From NCBI GenBank assembly GCA_025210455.1, contig JAOARQ010000066.1, forward strand, positions 20,989-84,988: a stretch of DNA of 64,000 bases. The letters are read 5' to 3'. The stretch comes from Pelagimonas sp. (GTDB lineage: Bacteria > Pseudomonadota > Alphaproteobacteria > Rhodobacterales > Rhodobacteraceae). A model generated the notes under the pieces. The model saw only the letters and a list, made by a program, of their open reading frames with translations. It was not told the origin of the DNA and did not search any database. Position numbers and translations under genes: made by a program. Each line of letters opens with the position of its first letter. Within the stretch, counting starts at the first letter, position 1. Of the stretch, positions 37,489-45,685 are shown piece after piece.

Positions 37489-38484
37489 TCAGAGCAACCC
37501 CTGAGATTTGTACAGCGCCTGCATGTCTTCGAGAGGGCGCGGGCCGATGTGGCTGATCACCTCTGCGGCGGACACATTGCCCATCTTGCCAGCGGTTTCC
37601 ATATCGGTGCCGGTCACCAGACCATAGATAAAGCCCGCCGCGAACTGATCGCCAGCGCCGGTCGCATCCACGGGAACAACCTTTTGCACTGGGATATCCA
37701 CACGCACCCCATCGCGAATGATCGACACCCCGTCACCTGACCGGGTGCAGACCACCAGCGGGCAAACATCGGCCACGGCCTGAAGGTCTTTGTCCAGATC
37801 GTCATTCTGGAACAGAGATTTGATTTCCTCTTCGTTGCCGATCACGAAATCCATCTCGTTTGAGATCAGCTTGAGGAAGTCTTCGCGGTGGCGTTCCACG
37901 CAGAAAGGGTCGGAAATGGCGATGCCAGCTTTGCCCCCAGCAGCGCGACAAATTCTGGCGGCACGCAAAAAGGCGTCTTTGCCTTTGTCTTTGTCAAAGA
38001 GATAGCCTTCAAGAAAGATCACCTCGGCCTGTTCTGCGATGTCTTGTGCGACATCATCCGGACCCAGCTCAGAGGAAATACCCAGATAGGTATTCATCGA
38101 CCGTTCACCATCGGGGGACACAAAGATCATCGAACGCGATGTCGGCAGTTCGCCCCCAGCCACAGGTGGGTTCACGAAATCGATGCCCTCATCCGTCATG
38201 GCTTTGGCGTAGAACCGGCCCAGGGCGTCATCATGCACGCGCCCGATAAAGGCGGTTTTCGCCCCCAGTGCGCCAATCCCGGCAATGGTATTCGCAACCG
38301 ATCCACCAGGTGTTTCCACCTGATCTTTCATCCCGGCATAGAGCGTCTCACCGCGTTCGCGTTCGACAAGCTGCATAATGCCCTTTTCGATCCCCATCAG
38401 ATCCAGAAACGTATCTTCGGCGCGGGTGATCACATCGACAACAGCATTGCCGATACCGACAACCTGATATTTTTTGGCGCTCAT
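37489..38484 (-). CDS. PfkB family carbohydrate/adenosine kinase
   Basis: A 331-residue ribokinase-fold enzyme: N-terminal GIGNAVVDVI, substrate-lid region GGSVANTIAGIGALG, and the PfkB signature 2 VPVDATGAGDQFAAGFIYGL with the catalytic Asp in GAGD. The overall text is closest to the bacterial adenosine kinase-like subgroup, though sugar specificity cannot be proven. Its start overlaps the nth stop (ATGA), so it is co-translated with endonuclease III. Confidence 0.88.
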   Translation of the reverse strand: MSAKKYQVVGIGNAVVDVITRAEDTFLDLMGIEKGIMQLVERERGETLYAGMKDQVETPGGSVANTIAGIGALGAKTAFIGRVHDDALGRFYAKAMTDEGIDFVNPPVAGGELPTSRSMIFVSPDGERSMNTYLGISSELGPDDVAQDIAEQAEVIFLEGYLFDKDKGKDAFLRAARICRAAGGKAGIAISDPFCVERHREDFLKLISNEMDFVIGNEEEIKSLFQNDDLDKDLQAVADVCPLVVCTRSGDGVSIIRDGVRVDIPVQKVVPVDATGAGDQFAAGFIYGLVTGTDMETAGKMGNVSAAEVISHIGPRPLEDMQALYKSQGLL

Positions 38485-39125
38485 AAAGTTTTTTCCTCAA
38501 ACTGGCAGAGATCATTGATGATGCAGGCCTTGCATTTTGGCTTGCGCGCCACGCAGATATACCGCCCGTGCAAAATAAGCCAGTGATGCGCGTGTTGTTG
38601 GAAGTCGACGGGAATGTGATCTTCGATGGCGCGTTCCACTGCGACCACATCTTTGCCGGGGCAGATACCTGCGCGATTGCCGACCCGATAGATATGTGTG
38701 TCGACCGCCTGCGCCGGATGTTTCCACCACATGTTCAGCACCACATTGGCAGTCTTGCGGCCCACACCCGGCAGGCTTTCAAGAGCGGCGCGAGAGCAGG
38801 GCACTTCACCGCCATAGTCATCCACCAGAATGCGCGCGGCTTTGATCACGTTCTTTGCCTTCTGGCGGAACAGCCCGATGGTTTTGATATGCTCAGTCAC
38901 CCCTTCTTCACCCAGATCCAGCATCTCCTGTGGGGTATCTGCGATCTGAAACAGTTTTTCCGTGGCCTTGTTCACACCTGCATCGGTGGCCTGCGCAGAC
39001 AGGGCCACAGCCACCACAAGCGTATAAGCGTTGGTGTGGTTCAATTCCCCCTTGGGTTCGGGTTCACTGTTCTGAAAGCGGGTAAAGATTTCGCGGAGCG
39101 TCTGATAATCAAGCTGTTTGGCCAT
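38481..39125 (-). CDS. nth: Endonuclease III
   Basis: A 214-residue DNA glycosylase/AP lyase for oxidised pyrimidines. The helix-hairpin-helix is LPGVGRKTANVVL with catalytic K124, and D142 is in AVDTHIYRVGNR. The [4Fe-4S] ligands are C191, C198, C201 and C207 (spacing 6-2-5). Start 39125 gives the family N-terminus; the open frame upstream is not conserved. It is coupled to the kinase gene downstream. Confidence 0.96.
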   Translation of the reverse strand: MAKQLDYQTLREIFTRFQNSEPEPKGELNHTNAYTLVVAVALSAQATDAGVNKATEKLFQIADTPQEMLDLGEEGVTEHIKTIGLFRQKAKNVIKAARILVDDYGGEVPCSRAALESLPGVGRKTANVVLNMWWKHPAQAVDTHIYRVGNRAGICPGKDVVAVERAIEDHIPVDFQQHAHHWLILHGRYICVARKPKCKACIINDLCQFEEKTL

Positions 39126-39177
39126 GTCTTGGGATGTGCCTTCTGTGGCTGAACGGGAACGCGGGGGCCGATGCGGG

Positions 39178-40059
39178 CTAAAGCGTTGCGATCCATTTGG
39201 CGGTGAAGGCGGCATAGCCGTCTTCGGTCTGGTTCAGGTGGTCTTTGGTCAGCCTGTGAAACGCAGGCAGATGGTGAAAGGGTATATTTGGGGCGACGTG
39301 ATGTTCGACGTGATAGGGCATGTTCCACGCCAGAAAGCGGATGATGCGGTTGGTAAAGGTGGTTCGTGTGTTGTCGAACATATTCGCGATCTGAGGGCAA
39401 CGCCCGTGTTCTGCCAGAAGATACAGCCGCAGCATCGGCTGCCCCAGCACAACCGGCAGCAGCCAGACCCAGAACAGGAGCGGCGAGATCAGCAGACTTA
39501 GGAGAACCGCAGCATAAATGATCAGCAGCCAGCGTGCTTCCCGGATGATACGGGGCTTTGCGCGATTGGGCAGGTAAGGGGCCTGTGTGATGCCACGCGC
39601 ATTGCTGATCACTGTGCGCGTCTGGGAGACCCAGTAAGGTATGCCAGACACATGGCTGATCCAGCTGCGCCAACTGTCTGGTTTGTCTCCTGACAGTTCG
39701 GGATCTTTGCCGGGGATGTTGGTGTGGCGATGATGCGCCAGATGAAAGTAGCGAAACCATTCAAAAGGCAAAAGAATCATCAGACCACAAAAATGGCCGA
39801 CGGCTTCGTTCAGGCGTTCATTGGCAAAGGGGGTTTTATGGGTGGCCTCATGTTCCAGCGTAAACAAAAAGACGATCACGACCCCCTGAATAGGGATCAA
39901 AAGCCACCAGAATGGAACCCGAAGTGCGATAAGAACTCCAAGCGCTAGGATAACCCCCAGATGCCCTGTCAGATGCAAAAGTCCGGCCCGGTCAGAGCGC
40001 CTTGAGAGCGTCTGCAGTGTCTCTGCAGGGAGTTGTGACATAAAAGCTCGGTGATCCAT
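39178..40059 (-). CDS. Membrane fatty acid desaturase family protein
   Basis: A 293-residue polytopic protein with the three histidine boxes of the di-iron desaturase/hydroxylase superfamily: HEATH (70-74), HLAHH (106-110) and HVEHH (250-254). Four or so membrane segments flank them. I choose ATG 40059 (MDHRAFMSQLPAE) because longer starts (such as 40164) run up to or over the divergent ada-like gene and have no ribosome binding site. Substrate is not known; acyl lipid desaturation is likeliest. nth lies 52 bases downstream on the same strand. Confidence 0.82.
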   Translation of the reverse strand: MDHRAFMSQLPAETLQTLSRRSDRAGLLHLTGHLGVILALGVLIALRVPFWWLLIPIQGVVIVFLFTLEHEATHKTPFANERLNEAVGHFCGLMILLPFEWFRYFHLAHHRHTNIPGKDPELSGDKPDSWRSWISHVSGIPYWVSQTRTVISNARGITQAPYLPNRAKPRIIREARWLLIIYAAVLLSLLISPLLFWVWLLPVVLGQPMLRLYLLAEHGRCPQIANMFDNTRTTFTNRIIRFLAWNMPYHVEHHVAPNIPFHHLPAFHRLTKDHLNQTEDGYAAFTAKWIATL

Positions 40060-40164
40060 GACGCGATTGATTAGTTCTTGGCGGCGCAAGTCAAACGTTT
40101 TCGCAATATCCGGGTCGCTTGTGTCATAAAGCAGCAGTAAGGTCGCCGCAAAGGAGAGCGGCAT

Positions 40165-41010
40165 ATGCAGGACAGTCAAACCTATCACTATCAGGTCATG
40201 GCGCGTGCCATTGAGGCTGTGGATCAATTGGGACCAAAAGCTTCTCTTGAGGATCTCGCCCGCGAAATCGGCATGAGCCCGGCGCATTTCCAGCGGTTGT
40301 TCACCTCTTGGACGGGCGTATCCCCCAAACGCTATCAGCAATATCTGACCCTGGGACATGCAAAGGCCCTGCTGTCCGATCATTTTACCACGCTGGATAC
40401 CGCCCTTGCCACGGGCCTGTCCGGGGGGGGGCGCCTGCATGATCTGTTTCTACGCTGGGAGGCCATGAGCCCCGGAGATTATGCCAAGGGTGGCGAAGAT
40501 CTGCCCATTTATTGGGGCTGGTTCGACAGCCCCTTTGGTGAGGCGTTGGGCATGGGCACCGACAAGGGGATCTGCGGTATCGGCTTTGGCGCGGTTCATG
40601 GGCAGGATCATTCTGTGGCGGATCTGAAATCGCGCTGGCCCAATGCGCGCTATGAGGAAAACCCCGAAAAACTGCGCAATTGGACGGAAACCGCTTTTGG
40701 CCTGCAACAGGTTGGTGAAGTGCCGTTGTATCTGATTGGCACACCGTTGCAGATCAAAGTCTGGGAGGCGCTGATGAGGATTCCCTCTGGGCAGGTCACA
40801 ACCTATTCCGAACTGGCCGGGGCGATTGGCAAACCCCGTGCGGTGCGGGCGGTTGGTACAGCGGTTGGGCGCAATCCTATCAGTTATCTTATCCCCTGCC
40901 ACAGGGCGTTGCGCAAATCAGGGGGGCTGGGTGGATACCACTGGGGCCTGCCTGTAAAACGGGCTTTGTTGGCCTGGGAAGGTGTTCGGGCGGATGAAAA
41001 TCGTGCCTAG
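40165..41010 (+). CDS. Ada-like protein: AraC-type HTH fused to methylated-DNA-cysteine methyltransferase
   Basis: A 281-residue protein with an AraC-type HTH (LEDLAREIGMSPAHFQRLF, residues 28-46, then PKRYQQYLT) and a C-terminal O6-alkylguanine transferase with active-site YLIPCHRAL. It lacks the N-terminal zinc Cys domain through which E. coli Ada senses methylphosphotriesters, so its regulatory input must differ. AAAGGAGAG precedes the ATG. It may repair O6-methylguanine and regulate genes; it is divergent from the desaturase. Confidence 0.9.
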   Translation: MQDSQTYHYQVMARAIEAVDQLGPKASLEDLAREIGMSPAHFQRLFTSWTGVSPKRYQQYLTLGHAKALLSDHFTTLDTALATGLSGGGRLHDLFLRWEAMSPGDYAKGGEDLPIYWGWFDSPFGEALGMGTDKGICGIGFGAVHGQDHSVADLKSRWPNARYEENPEKLRNWTETAFGLQQVGEVPLYLIGTPLQIKVWEALMRIPSGQVTTYSELAGAIGKPRAVRAVGTAVGRNPISYLIPCHRALRKSGGLGGYHWGLPVKRALLAWEGVRADENRA

Positions 41011-41093
41011 TCCACCCGCTGGCGGTTTCTGGCTTATGCAGCTTTTGTGGATTAAATCCTTGGAAACAATGCGAGAATGAACAAGGCCGTATC

Positions 41094-41116
41094 CCTGCCG
41101 CCGCTGGAACGGCAGG
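41094..41116 (+). terminator. Weak hairpin after the ada-like gene
   Basis: Perfect 7-bp stem CCTGCCG/CGGCAGG (41094-41100 with 41110-41116). The tail TAAAAAG is not U-rich, so termination is uncertain. Confidence 0.35.
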
Positions 41117-41234
41117 TAAAAAGCAAAGTGTTGCCTATTTTTCCCATGGCCAGAGTCGTAGCTGCAAGTTATCTTGTCTATTATAACACGAAGCCCACAA
41201 GGGCCGATCATTTCTGAGGCTAAAGAGGTTAGAT

Positions 41235-41486
41235 ATGACCAAAGCACGTAATTCCGCCGTTCTCGCACTTGTTGGCGCCATGTTTGTAAGCGCATGTGCC
41301 GCGCCCGGCACAGTTCCAACACAGCAGCAAAAGACTGCACAGACCGCAGCAGCAGGCGCTGTTGTTGGTGCCGCCGCTGGCGCGCTGCTGGGTGGCAACG
41401 ACAAAGGCGAACGCAACCGTTCGATGGTTGCAGGCGCACTGCTGGGTGGCGCGGCTGGTGCAGCTGCTGGCCAGATGTCGCAGTAA
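41235..41486 (+). CDS. Glycine-zipper lipoprotein, short
   Basis: An 83-residue lipoprotein precursor: signal peptide with lipobox VSAC and lipidated C21. Residues 34-80 form a glycine zipper (AAAGAVVGAAAGALLGG...AGALLGGAAGAAAG) around the sequence NDKGERNRSMV. It is an outer-membrane-type protein of the 17-kDa/YMGG-like group. It shares its zipper plan with the next gene, 25 bases downstream, which has an additional OmpA domain. AAAGAGG precedes the ATG. Confidence 0.85.
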   Translation: MTKARNSAVLALVGAMFVSACAAPGTVPTQQQKTAQTAAAGAVVGAAAGALLGGNDKGERNRSMVAGALLGGAAGAAAGQMSQ

Positions 41487-41511
41487 AAAATACAATAAAC
41501 TGAGGTTCGAA

Positions 41512-42183
41512 ATGACCCGAGCAAAACGTTCCATTGCGCTTGCGCTGATGGGCACAATGGCGCTGGGCGCCTGTACCACTGGTCCTCTGCTTAGCCCGGA
41601 AGATCCCAATCGTCAGACTAAGGTCGGCGCCGCAACAGGTGCTGCAATTGGTGCTGTGGCTGGTCGTATTCTTGGCGGCGACGACAAGGGCGAACGCAAC
41701 CGGGCAACAGTTGCGGGCGCGCTGATCGGCGCGGCAGCAGGTGGTGCCTATGGCAACTATCTCGACAAGCAGGAAGCTGAGCTGCGCCAGCAGTTGGGCA
41801 ACAATGCTGATATCCGCAACACCGGTGATCGTCTGATTGTGACCATGCCGCAGGATATCCTGTTTGCAACCGCCAGCTCGGACCTGCGTCCGGGCTTGAT
41901 GGGTGATCTGCGCAGTGTTGGGCAAAGCCTGTTGGCCTATCCTGACACCACGGTTCAGATCATTGGCCACACCGACAGTGATGGCGAAGCGTCCTACAAC
42001 CTTGGCCTGTCGCAGGATCGCGCACAGTCGGTTGCGAATGTCCTGATTTCCGAGGGCGTTCCATCGGGTCGTCTGAATGTGATTGGTGCGGGTGAAGACC
42101 AGCCGATTGCATCGAACCTGACACCAGAAGGCAAAGCGCAGAACCGTCGCGTTGAGATCGTGATTCTGCCAAACGCTGTTTGA
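41512..42183 (+). CDS. OmpA-family lipoprotein with N-terminal glycine zipper
   Basis: A 223-residue lipoprotein: lipobox LGAC with C21, glycine zipper (residues 38-85) with GGDDKGERNRATVAGALIGAAAGG, then an OmpA-like peptidoglycan-binding domain (QIIGHTDSDGEASYNLGLSQDRAQSVANVL and RRVEIVI). It likely links the outer membrane to peptidoglycan, similar to YiaD. The start at 41512 has GAGG upstream; the long open frame before it belongs to the previous gene in another frame. It is a tandem paralogue of the preceding gene. Confidence 0.9.
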   Translation: MTRAKRSIALALMGTMALGACTTGPLLSPEDPNRQTKVGAATGAAIGAVAGRILGGDDKGERNRATVAGALIGAAAGGAYGNYLDKQEAELRQQLGNNADIRNTGDRLIVTMPQDILFATASSDLRPGLMGDLRSVGQSLLAYPDTTVQIIGHTDSDGEASYNLGLSQDRAQSVANVLISEGVPSGRLNVIGAGEDQPIASNLTPEGKAQNRRVEIVILPNAV

Positions 42184-42185
42184 TT

Positions 42186-42199
42186 GTGCAAATTTGCAC
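42186..42199. repeat. 14-bp perfect palindrome GTGCAAATTTGCAC
   Basis: A perfect dyad three bases after the OmpA-lipoprotein stop. It may be a regulator binding site or a small hairpin. Confidence 0.6.
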
Positions 42200-42211
42200 G
42201 CAATACTGATA

Positions 42212-42238
42212 AACGCCGCGGATTGCCGCGGCGTTTGC
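42212..42238 (+). terminator. Terminator after the OmpA lipoprotein gene
   Basis: 10-bp stem AACGCCGCGG/CCGCGGCGTT (42212-42221 with 42226-42235), short T tail. Confidence 0.65.
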
Positions 42239-42281
42239 ACATGCTAAGGTGGGTTCGTACCGTCATTGAGGAGAGGACGAG

Positions 42282-42824
42282 ATGAGCGACCTGACCCTGC
42301 TAGGCCTGTGCGGCTCCCTGCGCGCGGGTTCTTTGAACCGCAAACTGATGCACGAAGCTGCGCAAAAATTTGCCCCGACCAATTTTACCGAAGGCAACCT
42401 GCGCCTGCCACTATATGACGGTGATGTCGAAGAAAACGACGGTATCCCGGCTGACGTACAGGCCCTGGCCGATCATATTCAGGCTGCGGATGCGGTGCTG
42501 ATCGTCACCCCGGAATACAACAAAGCGATTTCTGGTGTGCTGAAGAACGCATTGGATTGGGTCAGCCGCGTGCCCGGCGGCGTTTGGAAGGGCAAGCCGG
42601 TGGCGATTCTATCCTCTACTGCAGGCCGCACCGGTGGTGAGATGGCGCAGGCCTCGACCCGGCTGTGTCTGCTGCCGTTTCAACCCAATCTGGTTGTCGG
42701 CCCCGATGTTCTGGTGGGGTCGAACTATGAACAACATGACGAAAGCGGTGCGCTGACCAATGAGCGCTATCTGACCGCCGTCGAAGGGCTGATGGCCAAT
42801 TTGCGCGCTGCCGCATCGCAGTGA
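42282..42824 (+). CDS. NADPH-dependent FMN reductase
   Basis: A 180-residue flavodoxin-like protein. GLCGSLRAGSLNRKLMHEA is the FMN phosphate loop, and VTPEYNKAISGVLKNALDW is the conserved flavin-facing segment. Relatives include ChrR/ArsH-like quinone, chromate and azo reductases; the natural substrate cannot be read. A GAGGAGAGG site precedes the ATG. It converges on the VOC gene. Confidence 0.85.
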   Translation: MSDLTLLGLCGSLRAGSLNRKLMHEAAQKFAPTNFTEGNLRLPLYDGDVEENDGIPADVQALADHIQAADAVLIVTPEYNKAISGVLKNALDWVSRVPGGVWKGKPVAILSSTAGRTGGEMAQASTRLCLLPFQPNLVVGPDVLVGSNYEQHDESGALTNERYLTAVEGLMANLRAAASQ

Positions 42825-42825
42825 C

Positions 42826-43224
42826 TTACATTGTGTTTGCGATCTCGATGAGGTTTCCATCGGGGTCGCGCATATAGATCGACACAATCGGCCCGGTCGC
42901 GCCAGAGCGTTTGACCGGGCCTTCTACAATCGGAATGCCAAGCTGATGCAGATGCTCCTGCCATTGCCCTATCGGGCTATCGCTTAGGAAACACAGATCG
43001 GCAGATCCACTTTTGGGGTGCTGTGCCTTGGGATCAAATTCCTGCCCAACCTGATGCAGGTTGATTTTTTGTATCCCAAATCGCAGCGCCTGTCTGGTGC
43101 TGCCATCTGCTGGATGGAAGGTCAGTACCTCCATGCCCATGGCGGATTGGTAAAATGTACAGGTCGCGGAAATATCTGCAACGGTCAGAACAAGATGATC
43201 CAAAGACTGGACGGCAGGGGGCAT
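42826..43224 (-). CDS. VOC family (glyoxalase/bleomycin resistance/dioxygenase) protein
   Basis: A 132-residue protein with two beta-alpha-beta-beta-beta modules: SLDHLVLTVADISATCTFY at the start and IYMRDPDGNLIEI at the end, with the metal-ligand positions His and Glu. The family includes glyoxalase I, fosfomycin resistance enzymes and extradiol dioxygenases. No substrate can be assigned. The start at 43224 avoids overlap with the divergent hydratase gene; its ribosome binding site is weak. Confidence 0.8.
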   Translation of the reverse strand: MPPAVQSLDHLVLTVADISATCTFYQSAMGMEVLTFHPADGSTRQALRFGIQKINLHQVGQEFDPKAQHPKSGSADLCFLSDSPIGQWQEHLHQLGIPIVEGPVKRSGATGPIVSIYMRDPDGNLIEIANTM

Positions 43225-43256
43225 GGCTGGAATAAACCCTGAAAAGGAGAAGACCC

Positions 43257-44060
43257 ATGCAAGATGCCGCCCCACAAGAGATCCGTCAAACAGATGTCAT
43301 GGATCCCGCGCGGGCGCAGGCCTTGCAAATCGCTTTGGAGAGAAATGCGGATATTACCACCGGATCGCCTCTGCCGCCCTTCTTTCATCAGATTTACTTC
43401 TGGGATGCCCGGCCTGCTGATCAACTGGGCCGTGATGGGCACCCAAAAATCGGGCAGGGGTTTATCCCTGACCTAGGGTTGCCCCGCCGCATGTGGGCGG
43501 GCGGATCGCTGGAGTTTCACCAGCCTTTGCTGGCGGGGGTGTCAGCTGAAAAACACTCGGTGGTGGAAAAAGTATCGCGCAAAGACGGGCGCACAGGGCC
43601 ACTGGGGTTTGTCACCATCAAACATGATGTGGTGCAGGAGGGGCGGATCTGCGTGACGGAACGGCAGGATCTTGTTTACCGCGAAGATCCCGATGTGAAT
43701 GCGCCAAAACCCGTTCCGCCCGTGGCGCGGCAGGATGAAGATCTGCGTGAAACCGCTTCTTTCACCCCGACACTGCTGTTTCGCTATTCAGCGCTGACCT
43801 TCAATGGGCACCGCATTCACTATGATCTGGATTATACCCGGCAGGTTGAAGGCTATGAGGGGGTGGTGGTTCATGGCCCGTTGCTGGCGCAACGTCTGAT
43901 GCTTTTGGCAGAAACCCGTGGGCCTGTGCGGCGGTTCCAGTTCCGAGCCAGTTCCCCTCTGATGCATTTTGAAACCGCTGATTTCTGCATGTCCGGCACG
44001 GATATGTGGGTGCGGGGGCCGGGCGGACGTCAATGTATGCAGGCAACAGTCGCCTATTGA
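43257..44060 (+). CDS. MaoC-like/HTD2 family hydratase (mesaconyl-C4-CoA hydratase-like)
   Basis: A 267-residue double hot-dog protein. The N-terminal FAS1-like dehydratase half has GLPRRMWAGGSLEFHQPL; the C-terminal MaoC half has SALTFNGHRIHYDLDYTRQVEGYEGVVVHGPLLAQ with the hydratase Asp/His pair. This matches the mesaconyl-C4-CoA hydratase / itaconate-degradation group. The substrate is inferred from family only. AAGGAG lies nine bases before the ATG. A GC hairpin terminator follows. Confidence 0.82.
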   Translation: MQDAAPQEIRQTDVMDPARAQALQIALERNADITTGSPLPPFFHQIYFWDARPADQLGRDGHPKIGQGFIPDLGLPRRMWAGGSLEFHQPLLAGVSAEKHSVVEKVSRKDGRTGPLGFVTIKHDVVQEGRICVTERQDLVYREDPDVNAPKPVPPVARQDEDLRETASFTPTLLFRYSALTFNGHRIHYDLDYTRQVEGYEGVVVHGPLLAQRLMLLAETRGPVRRFQFRASSPLMHFETADFCMSGTDMWVRGPGGRQCMQATVAY

Positions 44061-44069
44061 AAAAACAAA

Positions 44070-44095
44070 ACCCCGCCTGAGCGGGGTGATGTCTT
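44070..44095. terminator. Terminator between converging genes
   Basis: ACCCCGC/GCGGGGT (44070-44076 with 44081-44087) with an A-rich 5' flank and a partly T-rich 3' flank. It serves both strands. Confidence 0.7.
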
Positions 44096-44111
44096 TTCGT
44101 TGCGCTGTGAC

Positions 44112-44801
44112 TTAGTAGCCGGTCCCGTGCATCACGACGCGTACGGTTTTGAACAGGATGCGCAGATCGGTTTTGAAAGACAAAGAACGTAGATAATCCG
44201 TGTCAAAATCAGCCCGCTGGGCAAAGCTGGATTCGTTGCGAACCGAGGTTTGCCAGAATCCGGTGATGCCGGGGCGCAGCGCGTAATAGGCTGTGCCTGG
44301 ATAGATCTCTTGCTGGCAGGGCATCATCGGACGCGGGCCAACCAGCGACATGTCACCGATAAACACGTTCCACAGCTGCGGCAGTTCGTCGATTGATGTC
44401 TTGCGGATCAGGTGGCCAATTTTGGTGATGCGTGGATCGTGGCGCAGTTTCTGATCCCGATCCCATTCCGCGCGTGCGGCCGGGTTATCTGCCAGATAAG
44501 CCTCAAGCAGGCGATCCGCGTTGGGCACCATGCTGCGCAGCTTCCACATCTTGAAGCGGGTGCCATTCCGCCCCACGCGTTCCTGTTTGTAAAAGGGGGA
44601 TGTGCCATCGCGGGCAACAATCAACGCAAAGACCAATGTGATCAACACAACCGGCACGGCTGCGATCAGCACAAGGGTCATGTCCAACAGGCGTTTGAAG
44701 CGGTTGCGATAGGGGGAAAAGACGGACGGCGCCGTAAGGGCCTCGTCAATGAGTGACTCGATTTTCGCCGTTGGCAGCGGCTGACGAATATGTAGTGTCA
44801 C
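44112..44801 (-). CDS. Priming sugar transferase, bacterial sugar transferase (WcaJ/ExoY) family
   Basis: I choose the GTG at 44801 because GGGAG stands eight bases upstream; a TTG at 44816 is the alternative. The 229-residue product has one membrane helix (LVLIAAVPVVLITLVFALIVA) and the catalytic domain: PFYKQERVGRNGTRFKMWKLRSM, KTSIDELPQLWNVFIGDMSLVGPRP, and YALRPGITGFWQ. It transfers a sugar phosphate to undecaprenyl phosphate, starting an exopolysaccharide repeat. It stands 5 kb from the glycosyltransferase locus and probably serves it (inference). Confidence 0.9.
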   Translation of the reverse strand: MTLHIRQPLPTAKIESLIDEALTAPSVFSPYRNRFKRLLDMTLVLIAAVPVVLITLVFALIVARDGTSPFYKQERVGRNGTRFKMWKLRSMVPNADRLLEAYLADNPAARAEWDRDQKLRHDPRITKIGHLIRKTSIDELPQLWNVFIGDMSLVGPRPMMPCQQEIYPGTAYYALRPGITGFWQTSVRNESSFAQRADFDTDYLRSLSFKTDLRILFKTVRVVMHGTGY

Positions 44802-45685
44802 AAAACGTACTCCCAAAGCCGTTTGAGTAAGAGACGACAGCCAAGCAACGGTGGACGGTGTGCCACTGAATTACTCCTAGTCTCTCATGCTCAGACACCT
44901 GTTTGAAAACAGAAGATGAAGAAGAAACTGAGAAAAACTGTCTACTGATTTACCTTTTAACGTTTAACCTATGCGCCGCCCCCCAAGCGGTGCCACTGAT
45001 ATGCAAAGCGACAAGAAACATCGCTTGCCGTGATTATGCCAATTTCGACTAAGTATAGTCAACTTGTACAAAAATTTGACATCTTTTCGGTTGTGAAATG
45101 CCTTGGTTTTTCGCCAGAGTTCCCATTCCTGACGATGAAAATTTGACCAGAATTATACCAGACAACTTTAGTATGGCGTATCCAGAGCGCAGTTAAAACT
45201 GGGAGAAACTCCCGACTTGGATCAGAATCATCAACAATCGAACGTCTTGCATGGCAGGTAAGGTCTGTGAACAAAGTGCAGCCTTTGTTGCGCAGTTGGA
45301 AACGTTCAGCGTGATGGGGGCTGATTGATGGTTTATGTTGAACTTCTGGCGTGAATGTGGCGCAATTTTGACGAGCGCCTGTGAGGTAAAAGGGGGGATT
45401 TTTCCGAGAGGCGGATCAATCGGTGAATTTTCACTTGAATTTTACAGATACCAAAGCTGGCCAAGAAGAGATTCGAATGAAACGCTGGTTTGGCTCGTGA
45501 TGGCGTGTGATGAGTGTTTCAATTGTTTCATCTGCGTTATGTTCGAGGTTGGCTGTCTAATGCCAAATCGGCCGAATCACACGCTGCCAGCGCGTTGTAT
45601 GTATTGGCAGAGACCCGCTGGTGAGATTGAAAGCCGCGCCAGTGGTGTCTATGTCGGGCGCCAGAACATAAGGTGAGACCAAACA
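44802..45685. other. Gene-poor, A+T-enriched stretch of about 880 bp
   Basis: Only two short ORFs occur (about 45059-45274 minus and 45335-45676 plus); neither has a good ribosome binding site, family signature or normal composition. The left half is A+T-rich with short inverted repeats such as GACTA/TAGTC (45047-45060). The region most likely carries regulatory DNA for the sugar transferase (minus) and the exonuclease (plus). Nothing else is recognisable. Confidence 0.6.
45033..45062 (-). promoter_or_regulatory. Candidate promoter for the sugar transferase gene
   Basis: On the minus strand TTGACT (45057-45062) and CATAAT (45033-45038) are 18 bases apart. It would give a transcript leader of about 220 bases. 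Confidence 0.4.

Noticed and set aside
45059..45274. 71-residue ORF on the minus strand in the same gap
   Set aside because: Lies in A+T-rich sequence that looks regulatory and has no recognisable motif.
45335..45676. 113-residue ORF on the plus strand in the gene-poor gap
   Set aside because: No good ribosome binding site, Cys- and Trp-rich unlike neighbours, no family signature; more likely chance.
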